This document shows positions 18,165 through 26,667 of a DNA stretch of 64,000 nt, in pieces. The position numbers and the translations under genes were made by a program. The stretch is from Marinobacter manganoxydans MnI7-9 (GTDB taxonomy: Bacteria > Pseudomonadota > Gammaproteobacteria > Pseudomonadales > Oleiphilaceae): contig NZ_AGTR01000085.1 in the NCBI RefSeq assembly GCF_000235625.1, positions 1 to 64,000 on the forward strand, in the 5' to 3' direction. Numbering within the stretch: position 1 is the stretch's first letter; each line of letters begins with the position of its first letter. The notes under the pieces are model-generated. The model saw nothing but the letters and a program-made list of their open reading frames with translations. It searched no databases and was not told where the DNA came from.

Positions 18165-18455
18165 TTACAGGGGAACCCGCATGGTTTCGCCGCTGCTGTC
18201 CGGCATACCGATCATTTCGTCGGTACCGGTAGGCGGAATCACTTCGGTGTTGGCCACCTGGTAATCGTGAAAGTATTCCCGTACCGCGCAGGCACCTGAA
18301 AACAGAACCGGCTTGTCGTGGGGGTCGGTCAGAACATAGCCCTGGCCATCCAGATAGAACCGCGCCATGTAATAACGCCCCTCCATGGAGACGATCTCCA
18401 GCAAGGAAATGGTGTCGTGTTTGTGGCTTTTCAGTTCGCCAGTGTCCATATGCAT
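18165..18455 (-). CDS. Small conserved protein (DUF6482-like)
   Basis: A 96-residue soluble protein without membrane segments or cysteine clusters (one Cys). It contains a short beta-rich core (LEIVSMEGRYYMARFYLDG, then YVLTDPHDKPVLF), which resembles the DUF6482 proteins of pseudomonads and marine gammaproteobacteria. The ATG at 18455 has GGGAG eight bases upstream; a second ATG two codons later is possible. It is convergent with the dehydrogenase, 37 bases apart, and the gap holds an obvious GC-rich inverted stretch but no clear T tract. Function unknown. Confidence 0.65.
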   Translation of the reverse strand: MHMDTGELKSHKHDTISLLEIVSMEGRYYMARFYLDGQGYVLTDPHDKPVLFSGACAVREYFHDYQVANTEVIPPTGTDEMIGMPDSSGETMRVPL

Positions 18456-18596
18456 CGGAAGTCTCCCGCAGGTTTGTTGTCGTAATGAAGGTTACGGAAC
18501 ACACAGGCAAACAGGTCAATAAACGAGCAATCAGGAGGGTCCGGCGCGCCCGACACCCCGTATTGTTTAAAAGATGAACAATAGAGAGGTGCCATC

Positions 18597-19037
18597 ATGG
18601 GTCACCAAAACATCATGTTCGGAAAGTGGCTGATTCCCGTTCTTCTGACTTTTATGGGGCTGGCCATCCTCGGGTCCTCACAGTCTGTAGCCAGCGACAA
18701 AGATGCGGACATCCGCGACACCATCCTTCGCCAGATCGAAGCCTTTGCCAACAACGACGAGGAACAGGCCTGGGCCCACGCCTCCGAGGGCATCAAGCGT
18801 CGATTCGGATCGTCCCAGGTATTTGTTGATATGGTTCGCGAAGCCTACCCGGCTGTGCACAACGCCACGGCCATCGAATTTACCCAGCGCGTGCCCCATG
18901 GCGCCTTTGAAATCCAGGTTGTGCGATTGCAGGGGCCGGAAGGCAAGCGGTGGGACGCCTATTACCGGATGGTGCTCACTGAAGGTGCCTGGAAGGTGGC
19001 CGGCGTGAGGCTCCAGCCGGCCGAGCTGGGCATTTAA
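18597..19037 (+). CDS. Exported DUF4864-type protein
   Basis: A 146-residue protein with an N-terminal hydrophobic segment (residues 10-30) ending in SVAS, likely a signal peptide or anchor. It is followed by a small alpha+beta domain with IRDTILRQIEAFANNDEEQAW near the start and WDAYYRMVLTEGAWKVAGV at the end. These are the hallmarks of the DUF4864 family, structurally close to the NTF2-like fold. The start has GAGAGG upstream. No function is established for the family. The convergent FolM-like gene ends six bases beyond its stop. Confidence 0.75.
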   Translation: MGHQNIMFGKWLIPVLLTFMGLAILGSSQSVASDKDADIRDTILRQIEAFANNDEEQAWAHASEGIKRRFGSSQVFVDMVREAYPAVHNATAIEFTQRVPHGAFEIQVVRLQGPEGKRWDAYYRMVLTEGAWKVAGVRLQPAELGI

Positions 19038-19042
19038 CGGGG

Positions 19043-19750
19043 TCAGGCAAGATGCCGCCCGCCGTCCAGGGGAAGGGTCCTGCCCGTGATGTAGGGGTTG
19101 TCCAGCAGGAACTGCAGTGTAGCGACAGCGACCTCGGCCCCGGGCTCGATGCCCATCAATGATTTTTTGAGGGTTTTTTCCCGGTAGGCCTCGCTGTCGC
19201 CCGGGTTGAACATGATCAGGGAGGGCGCAACCGCGTTCACCTTCACTTTCGGCGCCAGCAATCTTGAGAACGACAGGGTCAGGTTGGTCAGCGCCGCTTT
19301 GCTGGCGGCATAGGCGATATGCTTCGCGCTGCCTTTTTCCACCACATAGTCCGTCATATGGATGATATCGGTTGTCGAATCACCCTGCTCCAGCATAGAT
19401 CGGCATGCCAGATTAATTCGGTAGGGTGTCATCACGTGGATCTGCATCATGGCGTTCATCACGTCTGCCGGATCCGAGTCCTCGCTCTCCGGTAGCCAGT
19501 CCGAGGCATTGTGGATGATCGCGCGGAGTTTGTCCGTCCGCGCTTTCAGGGCGTCGATAAAGCCATCAATGCCTTCGTTGGTGGCAAAATCCGCGTGGAG
19601 ACATTCGGCTCCCGCCTTCTGAAGCGCATCGATGGCCGGGCGATAGGTGCGGTAGGTAACGATGATGGGCTGGCCACGATCAAGGCAGGCTCTGGCGAAG
19701 GCCTGGCCAATTCTCTGGCCGGCGCCGGTTATCAGAATAGGTGCGGTCAT
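19043..19750 (-). CDS. folM: FolM-type dihydromonapterin reductase
   Basis: Short-chain dehydrogenase of 235 residues. In place of the usual glycine motif it has TGAGQRIG followed by a TYRTYR basic segment typical of NADPH-dependent pteridine reductases. It also has the catalytic YAASK and the C-terminal LPLDGGRHLA, which is characteristic of FolM. FolM reduces dihydromonapterin (and weakly dihydrofolate) to the tetrahydro form, the cofactor of phenylalanine hydroxylase in related bacteria. The gene follows the LysR gene on the same strand with an 11-base gap. FolE/FolX partners are not in this window. A generic SDR is the alternative. Confidence 0.8.
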   Translation of the reverse strand: MTAPILITGAGQRIGQAFARACLDRGQPIIVTYRTYRPAIDALQKAGAECLHADFATNEGIDGFIDALKARTDKLRAIIHNASDWLPESEDSDPADVMNAMMQIHVMTPYRINLACRSMLEQGDSTTDIIHMTDYVVEKGSAKHIAYAASKAALTNLTLSFSRLLAPKVKVNAVAPSLIMFNPGDSEAYREKTLKKSLMGIEPGAEVAVATLQFLLDNPYITGRTLPLDGGRHLA

Positions 19751-19761
19751 GACGTCTCCAA

Positions 19762-20688
19762 TCAGGGTTCAATCTGCTTAATCTCCGAATTGAATACGTC
19801 AATAATCGTCTCGCAGAGCCATTTATGGCCGGATTCTTTCTCTGAATTCTGATCCCAGCAGAGGTCAAACGAGAAAACGACCTCTTCCAGTGGCAGCGGG
19901 GCGGCTTTGAGGTGTTTCAGGCGCGGATCCAGGGCCAGCAGGCGCTGTGGCGCTATGGCAATCAAATCTGTTTTCAAAAGGATATCGGGAATGGCGTCCC
20001 AGCTGGACACAATCAACGCAGAATGTCGTTCAAAACCACGCCCGGCGAGGGCGTCATCAATCACCGTTGTACCCGTGGACGCCTGGGAGAGTTTTACATG
20101 GGGCAACCTGGCATACAGTTCCGGAGTCATTGGCTCCGACGCGCTGGGATGGTCTGGTCGCATCAACACCACAACGTCATCGGCCATCAGGCGTTTACTT
20201 CGCACAGCCTTGGGCTTCAAACGGCCCGGCGTCAAACGGATCTGCGCGTCTACCCGATCCCATTCGGAGCTCTCGGTAGAAATGGAGAATGGCAGGATAT
20301 CGATGGTGATATTCGGCGCTTCTTCGCGAATCCGCCGGGAAAAACTTGGCAGGAAAAAGCCGGAGATATAATTGGCCACTTGCATGCTGAACACGCGCTT
20401 TGATTCGGCTGGCACAAACTGCTGCTGGGCACTGATCGCGCTAGACAGGTAAGACAGGCCGTCTTCTACCTGAACAATCAGTTCTCTGGCTCTGTCGGTG
20501 GGTTCCAGCCCCTTGGCTGTGCGGTAGAACAGCTGATCATTGAGCATCAGGCGCAGTCGCCCGAGCGCGTGGCTGACGGCCGAGGGGGACAGCCCCAGCT
20601 CACTGGCCACTTTTGAAATCGAGCGTTGTTCCATGATGTTGGCGAAAATTACCAGCAAATTCAGATCAAAGTCGCGCAAATTCACCAT
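19762..20688 (-). CDS. LysR-family transcriptional regulator
   Basis: A 308-residue LysR-type regulator. The winged helix-turn-helix lies at about residues 5-64 (FDLNLLVIFANIMEQRSISK, then SELGLSPSAVSHALGRLR), followed by the two-lobed periplasmic-binding-like sensor. The ATG at 20688 is preferred over a TTG three codons upstream, because only it leaves room for the upstream GAGAG. It may sit in one unit with folM, but it lies just downstream of the TRAP operon terminator and could control dctPQM or the divergent deacetylase, whose gap contains a long inverted repeat. Effector unknown. Confidence 0.88.
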   Translation of the reverse strand: MVNLRDFDLNLLVIFANIMEQRSISKVASELGLSPSAVSHALGRLRLMLNDQLFYRTAKGLEPTDRARELIVQVEDGLSYLSSAISAQQQFVPAESKRVFSMQVANYISGFFLPSFSRRIREEAPNITIDILPFSISTESSEWDRVDAQIRLTPGRLKPKAVRSKRLMADDVVVLMRPDHPSASEPMTPELYARLPHVKLSQASTGTTVIDDALAGRGFERHSALIVSSWDAIPDILLKTDLIAIAPQRLLALDPRLKHLKAAPLPLEEVVFSFDLCWDQNSEKESGHKWLCETIIDVFNSEIKQIEP

Positions 20689-20849
20689 AGTTTTCAACTC
20701 TCGCAGCTATTCATCATTATTGTTATTGCAAGGTTCCCCTGGCCTTGCCGTCGTGCCCAAGGCCCGCCAGGGATTGCCAAACACACTGACAAGTCTCGCA
20801 GACCACTGATATTTGCGCCAGATTCCGGGGGCACTACCAACGAGGCAGA

Positions 20850-20878
20850 AGCCGGCGCTCCGTGAGTGAGCACCGGCT
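20850..20878 (-). terminator. Probable terminator of the TRAP transporter operon
   Basis: On the minus strand, 11-bp arms (AGCCGGTGCTC/GAGCGCCGGCT, one G-T pair) with a 7-base loop lie 44 bases past the dctM stop. The T tract is weak (TTCT), so efficiency is uncertain. Confidence 0.55.
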
Positions 20879-20921
20879 TTAGAGAAGCGGTTACGGGAAG
20901 AGGACCTTACAGGCCCCGGGT

Positions 20922-22202
20922 TCAGCCGAAGGTAGCGGGCAGCCAGAGGGTAATGGCCGGGACATAGGCCACCAGTGCCACCACGCCAAGCAGAACCAGC
21001 ATGAAGGGCCAGATATGGCGCGCGACAGTCTCCACGCGCAGCCCGCTGATGCTGGAGGCAACAAAAATGGAGTAGCCCACCGGTGGCGTCACCATGCCGA
21101 CGGCAAAGTTGATCACCACCATGGCACCCAACTGGATCGGATCCAGACCAATCTGCTGGCCCAGGCCTATGAGGACGCCACTGAGGATGACCATAGCCGA
21201 GATGTTATCCATGACGGCCCCGAGCAGGAGCAACATGATGTTCACGATCAGTAGCAGGATGATCGGGTTGTCCGTGAGCGCAAGCAGCGCCTGGGTGAGC
21301 TGGGCCGGAATCTGTTCACTGGCCATGACCCAGGCGAACCCGTACGCCACCGCAACAATGAACATGATAACGGCGGTTGTTCTCATGGAGCTCATCAGGA
21401 TGGAGGGCACTTTTTTCCAGTCCAGATCGCGATAGAGAAACAGGCCAACAATGGCGCTGTAGAGAACACCGACCATAGCCGCTTCCGTGGGCGTGAACAT
21501 GCCGCTGTAGATGCCACCGAGGATGACAACAGGAGCGAGCAGCGCCCAGATGCCATCTTTCAGAGCGAACAGAAACTCTTTGCCGGTGGCACGCTTCTGC
21601 CTGGCGACACCGTGATAACGGGCATAAAGCACACTCACAACGCAGAACCCGGTGGCGGCAATAAGACCGGGAATGATGCCAGCCAGGAACAGCTTGGCGA
21701 TGGATTCCTCCGCGAGGACACCCCAGATGACCATGGGGATGGAGGGAGGAATCATCTGCCCCAGTGGTCCCACCGCGGTCGCCAGTGCCGCTGCATACCC
21801 CCGCTGGTAGCCCCGGGTTTCCAGCTCATCAATCATGATCGAACCGACGGCCGCTGTCGTGGCCGGTGCGGAGCCTGAGATCGCGCCGAAGAAGGTTCCG
21901 GCGGCTACCGTAGACATGGACAGGCCACCGGTCAGGTGACCAAAAAAGGTTTCGGCCACCCGTACCAGTCGCCGGGAAAGACCCCCCGCGCTCATCACCT
22001 CACCCGCCAGGATAAAACCGGGAATCGCGAGCAGACTTGTAACGCTGCTTCCGGCAATGAATTGCTGGGGAAGAATCATCGGATTGACATCGGCCATCCA
22101 GATGCCCGCAGCCGCAAGCAGGCCGATGGTGAAGGCAATGGGAACACCCAGGGCCAGGAGAACTATCAGGCCAATGATCATGACCAGGCCAATCTCACCC
22201 AT
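20922..22202 (-). CDS. dctM: TRAP transporter large permease DctM
   Basis: A 426-residue, roughly 12-helix membrane protein of the DctM/YgiK family, the main sodium-coupled permease of a tripartite ATP-independent transporter. Recognised by GVPIAFTIGLLA, the FFGAISGSAPATTAAVGSIM segment, GQMIPPSIPMVIWGVLAEES, the FTPTEAA motif and GMVTPPVGYSIFVASSISG. It is the last gene of dctP-dctQ-dctM, starting one base after the dctQ stop, and is followed by a hairpin terminator. The substrate is probably an organic acid, but cannot be specified from sequence. Confidence 0.95.
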   Translation of the reverse strand: MGEIGLVMIIGLIVLLALGVPIAFTIGLLAAAGIWMADVNPMILPQQFIAGSSVTSLLAIPGFILAGEVMSAGGLSRRLVRVAETFFGHLTGGLSMSTVAAGTFFGAISGSAPATTAAVGSIMIDELETRGYQRGYAAALATAVGPLGQMIPPSIPMVIWGVLAEESIAKLFLAGIIPGLIAATGFCVVSVLYARYHGVARQKRATGKEFLFALKDGIWALLAPVVILGGIYSGMFTPTEAAMVGVLYSAIVGLFLYRDLDWKKVPSILMSSMRTTAVIMFIVAVAYGFAWVMASEQIPAQLTQALLALTDNPIILLLIVNIMLLLLGAVMDNISAMVILSGVLIGLGQQIGLDPIQLGAMVVINFAVGMVTPPVGYSIFVASSISGLRVETVARHIWPFMLVLLGVVALVAYVPAITLWLPATFG

Positions 22203-22203
22203 G

Positions 22204-22695
22204 TTAATGCTCCGAGGATTTGTGGATCGGCTGTGGCCGGATCAGAAGAATCAGGGCATGAATACTGATCAGCGCGCCCCCGACAGGGACCGCCGCATTC
22301 TTCATCCAGACTGGATAGCGGATGGCAGGGGACACCTGGCCGGCTGTGAACTCCGCGAAGTTCCAGCCGTTCCAGAACATCACAAGCCCGAAGCCGATGA
22401 TCAGCACCATGATGCCGCGTTCAACCAATTCACCCAGAAGTGGTGGCAGTGCGTTTACCAGCAAAGTCACCCGGACATGGCCACCGGAACGGACCAGCGC
22501 GCTGGCAAACAGGAAGACGGTCCAGGTGAATGCCAGGGCCGCCACCTCATCGCTCCACACCAGCGCATCACCCAGAACGTAACGATAGAAAACACCCAGT
22601 AGCAGGCTGCCGATCATGACCAGAGCGGTCACCGCCCCGACAGCCTGTGAGCCAAAGGCCAGGCCTTGTCCAAATTTATCCAGATACTGATACAT
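22204..22695 (-). CDS. dctQ: TRAP transporter small permease DctQ
   Basis: A 163-residue membrane protein with four hydrophobic helices, the usual DctQ size. It has the family segment GDALVWSDEVAALAFTWTVF between helices 2 and 3. It forms the membrane complex with DctM and is thought to dock the binding protein. It lies between dctP (50 bases upstream) and dctM (one base downstream) in the same unit. Confidence 0.92.
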   Translation of the reverse strand: MYQYLDKFGQGLAFGSQAVGAVTALVMIGSLLLGVFYRYVLGDALVWSDEVAALAFTWTVFLFASALVRSGGHVRVTLLVNALPPLLGELVERGIMVLIIGFGLVMFWNGWNFAEFTAGQVSPAIRYPVWMKNAAVPVGGALISIHALILLIRPQPIHKSSEH

Positions 22696-22745
22696 CCAAA
22701 CGGTTCCCGGTCAGATAGCCTCAGGGTGTTCCCGGGCAGGTGGCG

Positions 22746-23732
22746 TTACTCGGCCACCTGCTCCAGGGCCTTGTCGAGAATATCCGCGCCAATCTTGCTG
22801 CGGTATTCGTCGTAGACGTTGGCGACCTTGCTCCGGAACGCCTCAACATCGTCGACTTCATTGACCGTCATACCCGCCGCCTTGATCTGGTCAAGAACCT
22901 CACCGTTGTTGGAGGCAACGGTTTCGCGCTGGCGGTCAATGGCCCGTTTGGCGGCCTCTTGAACCAGATCCTGGGTCTCCGGGGAAAGTTTGTTGAAGGT
23001 CTGCTTGGACATCAGCAGGGCCAGGGCGTTGTAGGTATGGCTTGTCAGTGAAAGATAGTCGGTTACTTCCGGATATTTGTTGGCAAAGATGACAGGAAGT
23101 GGAATTTCCAGCCCGTCGACCGTGCCCTGCTGTACCGCGGTAAAAACATCACTCCAGGCCATGGGTACCGGGTTTGCGCCTATGGCGCGGAAGCTGGCAA
23201 TGAACAGGTCACTGGGCTGCACCCGAAGCTTTACGCCGTTGAAATCCTCCGGTGTGCGGATTGGGCGCTCGTTATTGATGGTGTGCCGGAAGCCGGCTTC
23301 CGGGAATCCGAGCCCGACAATGCCCTTGGCATCCAGCTTGGCAAGCAACGTCTGGCCGACTTCGCCATCCAGAACTTTGTGTGCCTGCTGATTGTTGGCA
23401 TACAGGAAAGGCAGATCGTTGAGCTGGAACGCAGACTCCAGAGTACCGACCTGGGTTCCGGTAATCACGCCTGCGTCCATGGTGCCGAACTGCATGGCTT
23501 GCAGCATTGCGGTGTCGTTGCCGAGCTGGTGGTTGGGGTAGAACTGGACGTTGAATTCGCCCGGTGCGGCGGCCTCGAGTTCTTCCGCAAAGTAGTGGGC
23601 GGCGATTGCGTAGGGGTCGACTTTACTGTCAGCCGTGGTCCAGCCGAGCTTGATGGTTGTCTGGGCCTGGCTCAACGTGGCGGCGCTGGCCAGAACGGCG
23701 GCGGCGATCAATTTACGATTCATGAGTTTCAT
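22746..23732 (-). CDS. dctP: TRAP transporter solute-binding protein DctP
   Basis: A 328-residue periplasmic binding protein of the DctP family. A signal peptide of about 23 residues ends in LSQAQ. The body holds the family ligand segments: the Arg in GVKLRVQPSD, which normally pairs with a substrate carboxylate, and FTAVQQGTVDGLEIPLPVI. It has ATG with GGAG six bases upstream and is the first gene of the operon. The conserved Arg implies a carboxylate ligand; the nearby deacetylase hints that this could be an amide- or acetyl-bearing acid, which is only inference. Confidence 0.94.
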   Translation of the reverse strand: MKLMNRKLIAAAVLASAATLSQAQTTIKLGWTTADSKVDPYAIAAHYFAEELEAAAPGEFNVQFYPNHQLGNDTAMLQAMQFGTMDAGVITGTQVGTLESAFQLNDLPFLYANNQQAHKVLDGEVGQTLLAKLDAKGIVGLGFPEAGFRHTINNERPIRTPEDFNGVKLRVQPSDLFIASFRAIGANPVPMAWSDVFTAVQQGTVDGLEIPLPVIFANKYPEVTDYLSLTSHTYNALALLMSKQTFNKLSPETQDLVQEAAKRAIDRQRETVASNNGEVLDQIKAAGMTVNEVDDVEAFRSKVANVYDEYRSKIGADILDKALEQVAE

Positions 23733-23881
23733 TGTTGCTCTCCGATGTAAATCAAACTGGAAATGTGTTTTTTCTTGATGGTATCCGCTTTCCAGTCAGG
23801 CAGGTTGTACCAAATTTAATTGTGTTTATTTGCTCCGATTCTGATCGGTAAAAATTAATCTAGGGTAAGAAAAACAAAAGC

Positions 23882-23975
23882 GCAAATTTAATATTATTCA
23901 GCTGTTTGTGAATGAAATTAAAAAAGGCACCCCGCTGAATTCCATTCATAACCAGCTGAATATAATTGAATTTGC
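23882..23975. promoter_or_regulatory. 94-bp AT-rich imperfect palindrome in the dctP/deacetylase gap
   Basis: The 327-base gap between divergent dctP and the deacetylase is strikingly AT-rich. It contains two 38-base arms (23882-23919 and 23938-23975) that match as inverted complements at 32 of 38 positions around an 18-base centre. The outer 23 bases match at 20 of 23, including GCAAATT and ATTCAGCTG/CAGCTGAAT. Symmetry about one centre suggests paired operator sites for a dimeric regulator (the LysR protein at 19.8 kb is a candidate) or a cruciform/hairpin element. The remainder of the gap shows only AT-rich promoter-like sequence. Confidence 0.6.
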
Positions 23976-24059
23976 AAAATCGGAGAAATAATATTATTTA
24001 TTTGTGAGTTAATTATTTATTCAAAGTGATTCGGTGTTAATTAATAAAAGGAAAAAGCG

Positions 24060-24929
24060 ATGAGCCAGGAAATGTCGTGTGAAATAGAGCGCCTGGAAAA
24101 AGACTTTTTATGGCCTGAAAACAAACGATTGGCGGTTAACTTTAATATCGCTTTTGAAATGTGGACACCGGATTCGTGTTCCAGCGTTAATCCCATGGGC
24201 AACGTTCTCGCTGGTGATATGGTGGACCCCAATGCCGACAGTTATGGTCGCTACAATGCCAACGTGGGCGCAAAAAGGCTGTTTGATATTGCGGAGAGTT
24301 ACGGCGTGGCCTCCAGTGTGTTTACCTCCGGGCTGGTTGCAGAGCACTGTTCGGATGAGCTCAAAAAACGCTTTGACTATGGGCACGAGATCATCGGCCA
24401 CAGCTATGGCCAGAACATGCTTTTCCCGTATCTGAATGAACAGCAGATCGAAGACAATATAAAAAAATCGACTGCGCTGATTGAGCAAGCCACCGGTCAC
24501 AAGCCTGGCGGCTGGATCAGTCCCAGAATCACCTCCGATCTGGATGTTCAGTGCCGGCTATCCCTGCATGGCTACAAGTGGCACGGCGATGCACTGGATG
24601 ATGATCGACCGTACCTTCAGCGGTTTTCCGATAGTACGATCATGGCGATCCCGGTAACCATTGATTTCAATGATCTGCCACACGCCATGCGATTTGGCAG
24701 AACGCCCGAGCAATTCGTTGAGATGTTCACCACGACGCTGGACAGGCTCTTGGCGAGCAATCGCGAAACGCTGATTCTGGACGTGATTGTTCACGGCCAT
24801 TGCTACGGTCGGCCTGCCGGTGCCTGGGCGTTTGAAGAGATTGTTAAGCGATGTGCCCAGCAAAGAGAACTGTGGCTAACCACCAGGGGACAGATCTTTG
24901 ATTATGTGAGACCATTTTTCGACGATTGA
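24060..24929 (+). CDS. Atypical polysaccharide-deacetylase (NodB-fold) family protein
   Basis: A 289-residue cytoplasmic protein of the NodB/PuuE/allantoinase-like superfamily. The seven-stranded barrel pattern is visible: LAVNFNIAFEMW, SSVFTSGLVAEHC, HEIIGHSYGQN, GGWISPRI, and LILDVIVHGHCYGRP. Metal-site residues deviate from the family norm: the first motif has no Asp-Asp pair, and the HxxxH motif ends in Gln. A His-rich VHGHCYGRP remains near the end. The ATG follows AGGAAAAAGCG. It is divergent from the TRAP operon, so it may hydrolyse an imported amide; classical polysaccharide deacetylation is unlikely because it has no signal peptide. Confidence 0.75.
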   Translation: MSQEMSCEIERLEKDFLWPENKRLAVNFNIAFEMWTPDSCSSVNPMGNVLAGDMVDPNADSYGRYNANVGAKRLFDIAESYGVASSVFTSGLVAEHCSDELKKRFDYGHEIIGHSYGQNMLFPYLNEQQIEDNIKKSTALIEQATGHKPGGWISPRITSDLDVQCRLSLHGYKWHGDALDDDRPYLQRFSDSTIMAIPVTIDFNDLPHAMRFGRTPEQFVEMFTTTLDRLLASNRETLILDVIVHGHCYGRPAGAWAFEEIVKRCAQQRELWLTTRGQIFDYVRPFFDD

Positions 24930-24957
24930 TACCGGAGGCATAACGCCCACACTGACT

Positions 24958-26667
24958 ATGGCAGTACGGAACCCGATAAGCCCACAACCGGGTACCGCAG
25001 ATCTGAACAATCCGCTGTACTACCTCGAGAACATGGAAACCGTCCTTGGCTGGGTGCAAAGCCATCACGGCGACCTGCTGACGGCGGACGAGCTGGATCG
25101 ACTGACCGGCTTTCATACCCTTTCACTGCCGGCCCGGGCCTTGCTGACCCGTATGGTGATGCGCACGGGCGATATCTTCCGGTCGGACAAACTCAAGTAC
25201 CCGGAGCTTGGCGTACCAGAGCAACAGGCCCTGGAGGAGCTGACTGACACGGGCTGGCTGGACACCGATCCCCTGCTCAGCCTGGACGAGCTGTTCCGCC
25301 TGTTCACGCTGGGAGAACTGCGTCCGGCCCTGGGGCCTCTGCTAAAGGCGGCCGGAGAGCCTGCCAACCTGCCCAAGGGCCAGATGCGCGACGCCCTGCT
25401 TGCGCGATTTCCCGACCCTCTGACCGTCGCCGACTGGCTCGGTCAGCACGCCAGGCCGGTGGTCAGGCTCAAAACCATGGCGTTGTTTGACCGGGTCCGC
25501 CTGATGTTTTTCGGCAACCTTCGCCAGAGCTGGTCGGATTTTGTACTGGTGGAACTGGGTCATCAGCAGTATGAGCCGGTCACCTTTACACCGGATTCCC
25601 GGGCGTTCCAGCATCGTTCAGAGGTCGACCTGTACCTTGCCATGCACCAGTGCCGGGAGTGGCTCGATGAAGGGGTACCTGCCAGCGAGGTATGGCGCGA
25701 AGTGCCCGGTCCTTCGGAGAACGCCTGGCTGACCAGCCGCCGGGACCGGTTGTTGCTGGAATTGGGCCGCCAGGCGGAGCGTCAGGGTGAGCGGGAGCTG
25801 GCCGTTGAGGCCTTCGCCAGCAGTGGCCATCGGGAAGCAAGGTTGAAGCAACTGCGGTTGCTGGAGCGGATGAAACGTCACCGGGAAGCCTGGGCCATTG
25901 CCTCCCGATGGCAGCAACAACAACTCAGCGACGCAGAAGCACAGGGTCTGGCGCGAATTCTGAAACGCCTCGCGGGCCGGCTGGGTGAGACACCACCCCG
26001 ACTGCCGATGCAGCCGCCAATCCGGGACATCACCCTGACCCTGCCCAAACCGGAAATCGGATCCGTGGAGTACGCCGTCCAGCACCATCTGTATCAGGAC
26101 GATGCTCCGGTGTTCTATGTGGAAAACACCCTGATCAACGGACTGTTCGGCCTGCTCTGCTGGCAAACCATCTTTGCACCGGTGCCGGGGGCCTTTTTCC
26201 ATCCATTCCATGTCGGCCCCGCGGACCTGACCCGGGAAGATTTCGTAAGCCGTCGCCAGGCATCCTTCGAGCAGTGCTTTGGGTTGCTGGCGGATGGTCG
26301 TTATCGGGACCGGATTCTGGAGAATTACCGGGCCAAGCAGGGCACCACCAACCCCTTCGTGATCTGGCCGGTCATCACCGAGGAGCTGCTCGGCCTGGCG
26401 CTGGACTGTATTCCACCGGAGGATCTGGAACGCCTGTTCCGTCGCCTGTTGTTGAATATCCGGGAGCATCGCAGTGGCTTCCCGGATCTGATTCGCTTTT
26501 TTCCGGGTGCCACCGACACGGCAAAGCGCTATGAAATGATCGAGGTGAAGGGGCCGGGTGACCGTCTGCAGGATCACCAGATCCGTTGGCTCGAATTTTT
26601 TGCCGGCGAAGGCATCCCCGCCAGTGTTTGCTACGTGCGCTGGCAAGGCGATGGGGGGATGGAATGA
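24958..26667 (+). CDS. FAN1-like VRR-NUC structure-specific nuclease
   Basis: A 569-residue homologue of bacterial FAN1 nucleases. Family FAN1 enzymes cut branched or crosslinked DNA. An N-terminal winged-helix/SAP-like region includes LPARALLTRMVMR and LPKGQMRDALL. A helical TPR-like middle (about 215-325) follows. The VRR-NUC catalytic domain is at about 505-560, with SGFPDLIRF, the ExK motif in MIEVKGPGD, and the following QIRWLEFFA. Asp, Glu and Lys of the active site are present. It is followed, with a 4-base overlap, by a helicase gene, suggesting a joint repair function. The ribosome site is weak: GGAGG lies 20 bases upstream. Confidence 0.88.
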   Translation: MAVRNPISPQPGTADLNNPLYYLENMETVLGWVQSHHGDLLTADELDRLTGFHTLSLPARALLTRMVMRTGDIFRSDKLKYPELGVPEQQALEELTDTGWLDTDPLLSLDELFRLFTLGELRPALGPLLKAAGEPANLPKGQMRDALLARFPDPLTVADWLGQHARPVVRLKTMALFDRVRLMFFGNLRQSWSDFVLVELGHQQYEPVTFTPDSRAFQHRSEVDLYLAMHQCREWLDEGVPASEVWREVPGPSENAWLTSRRDRLLLELGRQAERQGERELAVEAFASSGHREARLKQLRLLERMKRHREAWAIASRWQQQQLSDAEAQGLARILKRLAGRLGETPPRLPMQPPIRDITLTLPKPEIGSVEYAVQHHLYQDDAPVFYVENTLINGLFGLLCWQTIFAPVPGAFFHPFHVGPADLTREDFVSRRQASFEQCFGLLADGRYRDRILENYRAKQGTTNPFVIWPVITEELLGLALDCIPPEDLERLFRRLLLNIREHRSGFPDLIRFFPGATDTAKRYEMIEVKGPGDRLQDHQIRWLEFFAGEGIPASVCYVRWQGDGGME

